In this document: positions 25,075-35,800 of the stretch, piece after piece | Numbering within the stretch: the first letter of the stretch is position 1 | Layout of the letters: each line of letters begins with the position of its first letter | Source of the DNA: Synanceia verrucosa | Taxonomy: Eukaryota; Chordata; Actinopteri; Perciformes; Synanceiidae | Assembly (NCBI GenBank): GCA_029721515.1 | Contig: CM056553.1 | Span: 2,927,001 to 2,991,000 of the forward strand | Direction: 5' to 3' | DNA: 64,000 nt | Notes under the pieces: model-generated | Told to the model about the DNA's origin: nothing | The model's input: only the letters and a program-made list of their open reading frames with translations | Databases searched by the model: none | Program-made: the position numbers and the translations under genes

Positions 25075-28000
25075 GATTATTTTACAGTGGAACGCTAGAA
25101 GCCTGATAGCAAATGGTCAAGAATTTAAGGGATTCATTAAGGGAATAAAAAAGAAACCAGATATCATATGTATTCAAGAAACCTGGCTCAAAACCATCAC
25201 TAGACTTTGTAATAAAAGGCTAGTGATAGCGTCTGCAGAGATAGAGGGGAGGGCAGTGGAGTGAGGGTGTGCAACATTTGTCAAACAAGGGATACAGTAC
25301 AGAGTGATGGGAAAAGGATCAGAGCTCGAATATGCAATAATTGAAGTCTGGACAAAAGAAGGAAACATTAGAATTGTTAACTTTACAATCCATGCAGTAG
25401 ACTGACAATTGAGACAATGAATGAATTGACAGCACAAATACAAGGGAAAGTAGTATGGTGTGGGGACTTTAATGCTCATAGTACACTGTGGGGCAGTGGG
25501 ACTGATAACAATGGTGTGGTAATAGAAGAGATAGTTGAGAGTAAAACCTAGTGTGTTTGAATGATGGGAGTGGAACTAGAGTTGATATCAGAATGGGGAC
25601 AGAATCTGCAATAGATCTGACACTGGTCTCACACTCAGTGGCAGGTATTTGTTCATGGGGGGTAAACAGAGAGACAACTGTGGGCAGTGATCACTATCCC
25701 ATCATCACAGCACTAGGAGTAACGGTAGAGGAGTATGACTCTAGGGGAGAGCAGAGGTGGGCTTTTAGCAGTGCTGACTGGAAGAAATTTGGGATCATAT
25801 GTGACAGAGAAATGAAGAAAATCAATATAAATGATGATGTTAATAATTTTAACCTTGCTCTGTCTAAGGCACTTTTAGAGGCAGCAAAGGAGGCCATTCA
25901 GAAGAGAGAAGGTAGGAACAAAAAGAAGACTGTTCCATGGTGGACAATGGAGTGTGATGGAGTGATTAGGGCAAGAAATAAAGCATTCAAAGTCTTGAGA
26001 CAGAACCACAGTGGTCAGAACCTTATTGAGTATCAGAGAGCACAAGCAAAAGTCAGGAGGGTTATAAAAAATGCAAAGAGGGAGTACTGGAGGACATTCT
26101 GTAACTCTGTGGGAAGGGAGACAGAGATAGGTAAAGTGTGGAGAATGATAAAAAGAATGAATGGGATTAAAGGAGACTGGGGATATCCAGTGTTAGTAGA
26201 GGGTGAGGTAACAGCAGTGAAGGACGAAGAAAAAGCTGAGATGCTGGCAAAGACTTTTGTTAAAATTCACAGTTCAGCAAACATCAGTGAAAAAGGGAAA
26301 GAAGGGCGTGTAACCACAAGAGCAGAGAATATAGAGCTGTTACAGGATGATGAGGACACAGATGACCCACTAAACCAACCATTTACAAAGGCAGAACTGA
26401 ACCGTGCACTAAAGAAAACTAAGATGACAGCACCAGGAAAGGACCAGATTTACTACATAATGTTAAAACATCTCAGTGAATCAGCCAAGGACATTTTATT
26501 AGAATTATATAACAAAGTTTGGGAAGAGGGAGAATTACCACAGAGCTGGAAGGAAGTCATTGTAGTCCCAATACGCAAACCAGGAAAAGACAGTACAAAC
26601 CCAGGGAATTATCGGCCAATTGCATTGTCATCTAATATCTGTAAAATAATGGAGAAAATGATAAATGACAGGTTAACATATTATACAGAGAGTAAAGGCT
26701 ATATATCTAAATATCAGAGTGGCTTTAGGAGAGGGAGAAACACCATGGATCCTGCTGTTTGTCTAGAGCATGAGGTCAGAAAAGCACAGGTAAACCGAGA
26801 AAGTGTGGTAGCTGTGTTTTTTGATGTAGAGAAGGCCTATGATATGATGTGGGGCGAGGGACTATTAATCAAACTCAGAAAAATAGGTATTAATGGTCAA
26901 ATGTATAGATGGATTAGAGATTTTTTAACAGGCAGATTCATTCAGGTGAGAGTAGGGAAGAATTACTCTGGGAAATCTGCCATAGAAAATGGAACACCAC
27001 AAGGGAGCATAATCAGTCCATTATTGTTCAGCCTTATGATAAATGATGTGTTTACAGGTATAGAAAATCAGATGGGGGTGTCACTGTTTGCTGATGATGG
27101 GGCAATCTGGAAGAGGGGAAATAATCTGGAATTCATTATGAAGAAAGTTCAGGGTGCCATCACTAAAATAGAGGAGTGGTCATATAAGTGGGGTTTTAAA
27201 TTCTCAGTAGATAAGACAAAGACAATGTTTTTCACAAGGAAAAGAATTAGCAGCACGATGAAACTAAAACTGTATAATCAGGAACTGGAGAGAGTGAAAC
27301 ACTATAAATACTTGGGGATTTGGTTTGATGAAAGAATCACATGGGCTGTACATATTCAGAAGGTGGTGGATAAATGTAAGAAAGTATTGAATGTGATGAG
27401 GTGTTTGGTGGGGAGTGAATGGGGGGCAGACAGAAGTGCACTAAAAGCCATATACTGTGGGCTGATCAGATCAGTGTTGGACTATGGGAGTGTGGTATAT
27501 GGATCAGCAGCAGGCACATCTTCTGAAAAGACTGGACAATATTCAATATCAGGCACTGAGGATATGCACAGGAGCACTGAAAACAACTCCAACAGCAGCA
27601 CTACAGGTGGAGATGGGGGAGATGCCATTAGACATGAGGAGGCTGCAACTTTCAACAGTTTATTGGGTTAATTTACAGGGACACAGTCAAGAGCATCCAA
27701 CACAACTCACGTTAAAACCGTGTTGGGAAAAGGAGAAAAGGGACAACAAAAGCTTTGGCTGGTTGAGCACACAGAAAGCATCAGAACTGGGAATAGCACA
27801 ACTAAACATCAGTCCTACAGTACCGTTACCAGTTATACCACCCTGGATACTTCCAAACGCCACAGTTGATCTCAATGCTATTAGAAAAGAAAACAAGAAT
27901 AGAGGACTCATTTATAACCCAAGTAGGTAGTACAGACATATATTGAGGACTTTTCCAGCTTCGTCCAGATTTATACAGATGCCTCAAAGAGCTCAGATAA

Positions 28001-28700
28001 GGCAGGAGCAGCTTTTATTGTTCCAGAGTTTAATGTAACAGTGGGGAGGCGGATCAGTGGAGAAGTGTCAGTTTATACTGGAGAAATGATCGCAATATTG
28101 TTGGCAGTACAGTGGGTTGAGGAGACAAGACCACTAAGAACAGTTATATGCTCTGATTCCAGCTCAGCATTAATCACTTTACAGGACAGTCAGTCACACA
28201 GCAGACCAGACATACTGAGTGAAGTACAGCAAACCCTATACAGAATTCAGATGATGGGGCTGACAGTGATTTTTGTGTGGGTACCAGCACACATTGGGCT
28301 CAGAGGAAATGAGATGGCGGATAAGGCAGCAAAGGAGGCAGCAGGAAAGACATCTATCGATTTGACAGTTAATGTCAGTAAATCTGAAACTAAGAGCATC
28401 ATCAAACAAAGACTGAGGGAAAGATGGCAAAAAACAATGGGAGGAAGAGAGGACGGACATGGTTTTACAGAATACAAAGGAAAGTGGGAGAAATGAGAAA
28501 AGCAGGAAGGAACAGAAGAGAAGAAACAATAATATCAAGGCTCAGGTTTGGACATACTGCATTGAACAGTACACTATTCATAATTAGAAAACATCAGACA
28601 GGGAATTGTGACTACTGTGACCAAGAAGAGACAATAGAGCACATAATACTTTCAGTGTCAGAAATATGAGAGAGAAAGACAGAGTTTAATTACACATCTC
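25075..28700 (+). pseudogene. LINE ORF2: endonuclease, reverse transcriptase, RNase H (broken)
   Basis: The endonuclease begins near 25090 (QWNARSL, then IICIQETWL) and continues through WCGDFNAHS. It is interrupted by TGA/TAG/TAA stops between about 25260 and 25550 and ends with GSDHYPI. The reverse transcriptase is open from 25551 to about 27480, with GNYRPIALSS, ENGTPQGSIISPLL and FADDGA (about 27087). A +1 frameshift near 27484-27670 moves the thumb region to another frame (ending 27930). The RNase H then resumes in the first frame, with YTDAS (27972), GEMIA, CSDSSSAL and GNEMADKA, which supply the D-E-D-D residues. A CX2C-H zinc-finger-like tail follows (CDYCDQEE). Confidence 0.88.
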
Positions 28701-28950
28701 AGGAACATTAAAATACCACTGGATATCAGAGTCATTCTACAACAGAGCTCAGGGCACAAGAGTTACAAATTTATATTCCGGTTCCTTAAAGCAACGAGGC
28801 TGCTTGATAGAATATAATTTTTTATTTTTTTTATTTTTTTATTTTTTTTTTTTTGAAGGGGTATTAGTAGTCATCCTGATTCACACTCCTTACCAGTTGG
28901 TGGCGGTAATGCACCAATACGTTGTTTGCCAACCGCCAATAAAACCCCAC

Positions 28951-28990
28951 AAGAAGAAGAAGAAGAAGAAGAAGAAGAAGAAGAAGAAGA
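28951..28990 (+). repeat. AAG tail repeat of the LINE
   Basis: About 13 AAG units directly precede the right-hand target duplication. This is the 3' tail of the retrotransposon, comparable to the simple tandem tails of I-type elements. Confidence 0.85.
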
Positions 28991-29059
28991 ACTGCAACTC
29001 CTTACCACCAGGAGGCGCTACCTCCGTTACGTCATGTAGCTGCGTCAGAGGTGGAAGGT

Positions 29060-29139
29060 CATGAGTGTGACAGCGCCGCATGGCTGATGTTGTGCTGTTG
29101 ATGCTAAATGTTTAAAAGACTTTATTCCAGCTGTCCTCG
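29060..29139 (+). other. elp1: Probable non-coding exon 1 of ELP1
   Basis: A donor GTGAGT follows CTGTCCTCG at 29139, and the next acceptor (TTTTCTACAG) is at 29812, just before the ELP1 start codon. Human ELP1 also has a non-coding first exon. The 5' end is approximate. Confidence 0.5.
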
Positions 29140-29230
29140 GTGAGTTTGCGCTGTTTTCTTTCAGTTCAATAAAGTTTTATAGCTTTTACTTTTGTTCAGA
29201 ATCATGACAGCTAAACGTTATGTCGATCCG

Positions 29231-29296
29231 TGTAGTTTAAAGAAGAGCTAGCTGTAGTTCAAAGAAGAGCTAGCTGTAGTTTAAAGAAGAGCTAGC
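29231..29296 (+). repeat. Three tandem 22-bp repeats in ELP1 intron 1
   Basis: Three copies of TGTAGTTTAAAGAAGAGCTA followed by GC, each with at most two differences. Every copy contains the palindrome GAGCTAGCT. It lies about 100 bases downstream of the probable first exon. Confidence 0.9.
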
Positions 29297-29850
29297 TTAA
29301 CTCAGTCTTTCCTTTTATAACCATCCACAAACCCCGTCTTCACACTGTTAAAGTGTATTTAAAGCTCTGTGTGACTGTCGGTGGGTTGACATGTTGACAG
29401 TCCATTTAAGAACAAACTCTAGAAAGGCTAACAATGCTAACTGGTAATGTAAACAATAAACAGACTGTGGAGCGTTGACATGAAACATGACGATACATTT
29501 AAGCCAGTGTCCGATAATGGATGCAAGTAGAAGACAACATACAAGCTTTCAAACAATGTCCTTATGTTTGGACTGAGTGTTTCAGTATTGTTGGTGCTTA
29601 TTTAACATATACTAGAACACACTGGAAAGCAGGCTTTCCACTGGTATGATGGGTCAAGGAGGTAGAGGACATTCACACATCATGTTGAACACTGAAGCCG
29701 TTTCATCTTGTTAAACTCACTAAAATACTATACATGTTTTAATTTTGTTTTGTTTTAATGACAGCACATGTTGCTCAGATGTTTCAGTAATGGACACCGT
29801 TATTTTCTACAGACTCAGGCTCTGTGTGTTTCCATCTGTCCTGAGGTGAA

Positions 29851-32800
29851 ATGAGGAACTTGAAGCTGCTGAAGAGCCTGAGGAGCTCAGAGCTGCAGGG
29901 TCCAGGATCCCCTCAGTGTTTATCTGTGCGGGCCGACACCGGCTCGCTGCTGGTCGCCTCCCACTACTCCATCACAGAGTACGACCCCCGAACTGGCCAG
30001 GTGAGCTGGTGATGAAAACACACTCACTTTATTTGCTATCTCAGCTTTATCTTGTGATGGTAGTGATGTGTTTAGGGATACAATTTTAAAAAGAAAAGAT
30101 GCAGCATTTAAATCAGGAATCAGCTTTCCTCTCTTCTGTGCTGCAGGTGGTCAGCGAGGCCTCGTTGACAGCGGAGGGTTTCCTCCCGGAGGATGGCAGC
30201 GGATCGGTGGTTGGACTGCAGGATCTGGCTGAACTGGAGTCAGCTTGTTTGGCCACAGCTGATGGAGATGTCATCCTCTTTAACTTTAACACCTGCCAGG
30301 TTAGCAGCACAGAGAAGCTAGAAAGCTAGGACCATTTTTCAGGGTTTGGGTAAGACTTGGTTTGAGGTTAAGGGTGTGTAAGGGACTGGATTGTGTCCTC
30401 AAAAAATATATATTACTGACCTACACACATAATAACTTAATCTAATCTAATGTGATCACGTTTTACAGTTGGAGTGTGTTGGTAGCGTGGACAGCGGCTT
30501 GACCTCGATGAGTTGGAGTCCCGATGAAGAGCTGGTCGTTCTCACAACTGGTCAGTACATATGTAACCATGGTTATAGATCAGTACTTAGTTAATTGTAA
30601 GTGAAACGTATTAATCAGTTTTACAAATGGATCAGTGAATCACTACTGGTTTGTGTTCGCAGGTCAGGAAACGATCATCATGATGACCAAAGACTTTGAG
30701 CCAATAACTGAGGTTGGAATCCACCAGGACGATTTTGGTGAAGGTACGCTGGCTCCAGATCAGTCTGATGTAGAAACACAAAAATAACATATATAAGATG
30801 TTTAATCTTTTGTTTCTGGTATTCTGCAGGGAAGTTCATCACGGTGGGCTGGGGGAAGAAGGAGACTCAATTCCACGGATCTGAGGGGAAACAGGCGGCA
30901 CAAAGGAAGACCCAGGTCAGTGTTCAGTGACAGAAACCATGAAAAATGTGTCTAATAAGAAAATATTCTAAATGATGTAAAAACCACAGGAGGTGCAGCC
31001 GGCTGCTGCCTGGGACGACCGCCGGCCACGGGTGACGTGGAGAGGTGACGGTCAGCTGTTCGCTGTCAGCGGGGTCTGTCTCCAGACCGGAGCCAGGAAG
31101 GTCCGGGTCTGGAACAGGGAGGGCATCCTGCAGGCCACCAGTGAGCCCATCAACGGCCTGGAGCAGGCGCTCTGCTGGAAGTAAGAGGGTTGTTTCTTTT
31201 TAGGAACTTTAGTTTTGCTCTTTGTGCATGTGTGACTGATACCGGTACCTTTTCTGGATAAATTTTAATTTGCATTTGCTGCTTCAGACCCTCAGGCAGC
31301 CTGATAGCGAGCTCTCAGCGGCATCCCAACAAACACAGTGTGGTTTTCATGGAGAAGAACGGACTGCTGCACGGAGACTTCACCCTCCCGTTCAGCAAAG
31401 ACCAGGCCAAGGTGTCTTCAGCTAAACCCAACTAGCATATGAGCTTCAGGTGGACATTTTTATTTTTCACAAGCGTCATTAAAAAAAAAACTGTGAATGT
31501 TTGTGTTTCAGGTGAAGGATCTGCTGTGGAACAGTGACTCCACTGTTCTAGCTGTTTGGTTGGAGGACATGACTGCTGGAGAGGACAAACAGGTCAACAC
31601 TTACAGTGAGTTCAGATAAAGCTGTGGCCCTCTCTCAGGCCAATCACTGTCATTTTGATGAATGCATGAAAACACTGAACAACCGATCTGTCAGAGCGGT
31701 CCACCTTAATATGTCCGTGCTCCCTCCAGTCCAGCTGTGGGTGGTGGGGAACTACCACTGGTATCTGAAGCAGAACCTGGACTTTGGCAGAGACCCTCAA
31801 AAGACTCCGGTCTGCGTCTGCTGGGACCCCGAGCGGCCCCTGAGGCTCCACATGGTGACCAGCAGCTGGTCCAGCATCACCTACGACTGGGGCTGGACGA
31901 CCGAGAGGAGCCCCGGGCTGGACGCCACCGACAACGGCAACGTGGCTGTGATTGATGGAGGTGAGGGCCAGTGAGACGAGAGGAGGTGGAGGTGTGGATC
32001 AACTCTGACATGATGCTAATAGTTCTCTAACCTCCCCCCCTCAGATAAGATCCTGGTGACAACCTTCGGGCAGTGTGTGGTTCCTCCTCCTATGTGTTCA
32101 TTTGAGCTCCAGCTGAACTCACCTGTCAACCATGTGACCTTCCTGTGCCAGCCTCAGAGGACCAATCAGCTGGCAGCGTTGACTTCTGACGGACAGATCT
32201 CAGTCTACAAACAAGGTGGCTTATGTAATCTAACAGGTTGAGACATCAGTATCTATGTTGTTCTGGGTCTAAATATTATTCTCATCACTCTGTCTAGATT
32301 CAGGAGAACAAGTTGATAAAACAACAAATGGTTTCCGCACCGTGTCTCGTCCTCTGGTCCTCCAGAAAACCTTCAGGTAAGAACCACTGATGTCCTGTCT
32401 GAACACCTGACCACTCATGTTGACTTGACTCATTTAATTCTGGTGCTTGCCTTGAAACCTAAAGATGTTTTCGTTCTCATTTTTCCTGTAGAGTGACGGC
32501 TCTCCAGCAGGAACCGCTGGCTCTGCGGCAGCTGCTGTGGCTGCAGGACGAGCTGTTTGTGGCTGTGAGCTGCAGTGTGCTGCCGACCTGCTCCACCCTC
32601 CTGATGCTCCACCCTGCTCCTGATGCCGATGACACACTCTGTGTCAGGTGGGTTGAACTGAAAAAAATGGAGCCTGGTCCTTGTTCAGCTTATTTAAGAT
32701 TAAATTGAACTGAACTGCATTAAATTAAAGTCATGTGCACAGCAGGACTTATTGTGTGGCGTGTTTTTGCTTCAGGTCAGAGGTGGAGGTGGATGGTGTC

Positions 32801-35800
32801 GTGGTCAGTGTGGTTCACTGCTCCCAGACTGGCACTGTGGCTCTACAGCTGGAGGACGGACAGATCAGAAAGCTGCGCTGGGGTGAGTCAAAACACTCGG
32901 ATTCTGCTGCTGAATTATGCTGAAAAATGTGTCATCTGACAATTCAAAAGCAGAACATGAAGATAGTGCAGAGGGTCTGACTTTCAGCTGCACAAATAGG
33001 AGATATTCTACTGGCTGGAGGACCGCTAAATGATCCATATGAAAGCTCTTAAAAAGTATTAGGAGATGAGGTTTGTTTCTGTTCATCACAAGAAAAAGTA
33101 AATTTCTGTCGTTAAAGTAACAGCAATATTTTGCTGTGCCTCTAAATGTGCTTGTTGTCTTTTTGCCTTTTTATTTTCTCTCCATTTTCTGACATGTATT
33201 GAAGTTTAAATTTTTAATTTCTGTGCAGATTGTCCCGAGCCGTCAGTGGAGGATTGGTGCGACTCCAGCAGACGTAGCATCAACTTCCCTGTTCCCTGTG
33301 TCCAGACGGCTCTCTGCAGCATCAGCGGCGAGGTACAAAGACAAACACTTCTTATTCCATGTCTAAATGCAGGTGAGCTCTTGTCCAGCCCTGAATGTGT
33401 TGTTTTGTCTTTCTGTCTGCAGGAGTATCTCCTTGGCCTGACGGACAGATCCCACCTGTATGCTGGAGACACAGAGGTTCACTGTCAGCTTTATGTCACC
33501 ACTGACAGAAAGGGCTGCTGGTAAATCACTTCATTTATGTCTTCTTCTTCTTCCTCAGCTGGCCTCCAATATCTCCTCCTTTGCCGTTTGCAACGACTTC
33601 CTCCTCATCACCACAAACTCCCACACCTGCCGCTGCCTCCAGCTGAGCACGCTCAGCATTAAAGGTACTGCTCATTTTGTTCCACAGTCACTATAGTGCA
33701 TGTAAATTTGGCATTGTCGCTAACACCACCACACGTATGTATGTTTTACGGCACAGCTGAATTGCATGACCTTTGACCCTGCAGGGCTGCAGACGGCCTT
33801 GACCTCAGACGGAGGTCAGAACGAGGAGTCACTGCGACGGGTGGAGAGAGGATCCAGGATCGTCACTGTGGTGCCACAAGACACCAGAGTGATCCTGCAG
33901 GTCTCTCACACACACACACACACTGTACATCATAATGCCTGTGTGTTTCTGAGCGGTGTGATTTATTTTGCTGTGTTTGTGTCCAGATGCCTCGTGGGAA
34001 CCTGGAAACTGTGCATCATCGAGCGCTGGTGTTGGCTCAGCTTAGGACGTGGTTGGACAGGTGATTTTGACGTCCTTCCATTACACCACCTGCTCGTTTT
34101 TTGTTTTGTTTTGTTTGTTTTTTTTTACCTCCGCCAAGGAGGTTATGTTTTCACCGGGATTTGTTTGTTTGTTTATTTGTATGTTTGTTAGTTTGCAAAA
34201 TAACTCAAAAAGTTGTGGACGGATTTTGACGAAATCTTCAGCATTGGTCAGAAGTGGCCTAAACTGATTCATTTTTGGTGGTGATTGGATCCGATTCAAC
34301 AGCACCACCAAAAATTAGTCAGTTTAATTTAGGCCATGTCTGGCCAATCCTGAAAATTTTGTCAAAAAACATCCACAACTTTTTGAGTTGCTTTGCAAAC
34401 CGACAAACCAGCAAACAAACAAACAAGCCCCGGTGAAAACATAACCTCCTTGGCGACGGGGGTAACTTTAAATAAAAAGTCGCCGCCGCCCCCTTGGCAG
34501 AGGTCTCTGAGTCCTCCCATCATAAATAATGTTTTTTTTTCCAGTTTGAGGTTCAGAGAGTCCTTTGAGTGCATGAGGAAGCTGAGGATCAACCTGAACC
34601 TCATATATGACCACAACCCAAAGGTACAGGAGACTCCATGTCTTTTATTTCACTTTTTTTTATTGTGTGCATCTCTGACCTATAAGGATCAAAGCATAAA
34701 ACCAAACACTGGCTCTTCCTGCAGGTTTTCCTGGAGAACATAAACACCTTCATCACACAGCTGAACTCCATCAGCCACATCAACCTCTTCCTCACTGAGC
34801 TCAAGTAAGACTTATAGATCTGAAGGAGCATTTCAGTTATGAAAAAAATGTTTTCCTCATGTATTGTGCAAATGTTTGGCACCCAGGGAGGAGGACACAA
34901 GCAGCACCATGTACCCCCGTCCTGAGAGCAGCCCAGTCCAGCCTGTTTCTGGCCACAAGAAGGTGGATGTAGTGTGTGACGCTTTACGGAGCGCCATGGA
35001 ATCAATGGACCCGAACAAGTCAGTGATGCTGGATTTTATTTAGAAGCAGCTCTGCAGAGATCACAGTACGAGGAGCAGATTTAAAGCAGTCATGTTGTCG
35101 ACCTTCCAGGTTCTTTTTGTCCATCCTGACGACTCATGTGAAGAAAAGTGTCCCAGAGCTGGAGGTCGCTCTGCAGAAAGTCCACGAGCTTCGAGGTGAG
35201 CACGCTGATGACTCACACGCAGACGCAGGAGCCGATGTTTTTTTTGTTCCTCAGTGAGTCCTGTGTTTGTGTTTTTATCCAGTGAACCCTCCCGATCGTC
35301 CCGGTGCTGTGAGTGCCCAAGAGGCGCTGAAATACCTCCTCTTCCTCGTCAACGTCAACGATCTGTACGAACACTCTCTGGGAACGTACGACTTTGATCT
35401 GGTGCTCATGGTGGCCGAGAAATCCCAGAAGGTACGAGATGGAAGAGGAAGAAGAGAACAACGTAACGCTGTGTTCATGGCATTTCTGTATTTTATTTTC
35501 AGGACACAGTTTGTCCTCATCAGTGTGCAGATTTATACACAAATATCACACAGATTTACCCGTTAACATTTCATCTTACTGCAAAGAAGCTGATTTCTGG
35601 CAAATTAAAATATATATGGAGGATATGAAAAGATTGTGCACTCAAACTTTGGGAAGTTTCCAGACAACCAAAAATGTAACATAACCCATTAATTATTGTT
35701 TATGAAAAAGCTGCAACCAGTCAGACTTTGTGAGTATTTATCAGTGTGTCTACGATCCCTGCAGGACCCCAAAGAGTACCTTCCCTTCTTGAACATGCTG

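Larger units (their letters stand above)
23525..28988 (+). mobile_element. Full-length I-clade-like non-LTR retrotransposon (inactive)
   Basis: The 5464-bp insertion is flanked by perfect 12-bp duplications GAACTGCAACTC (23513-23524 and 28989-29000), so both ends are defined. In order it has a 5' UTR, a gag-like ORF1 with CCHC zinc knuckles, an AP-type endonuclease, a reverse transcriptase (FADD active site), an RNase H, and a 3' UTR ending in AAG repeats (28951-28990). RNase H after RT is typical of the I group of LINEs; a Nimb-like assignment is possible but untested. Stops and frameshifts in ORF1, the endonuclease and the RT-RNase H linker make it non-autonomous now. It sits between the ARHGEF37-like and ELP1 promoters. 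Confidence 0.92.

Noticed and set aside
28804..29064. Open frame with Phe and Lys runs
   Set aside because: It is the T-rich 3' UTR and AAG tail of the LINE.
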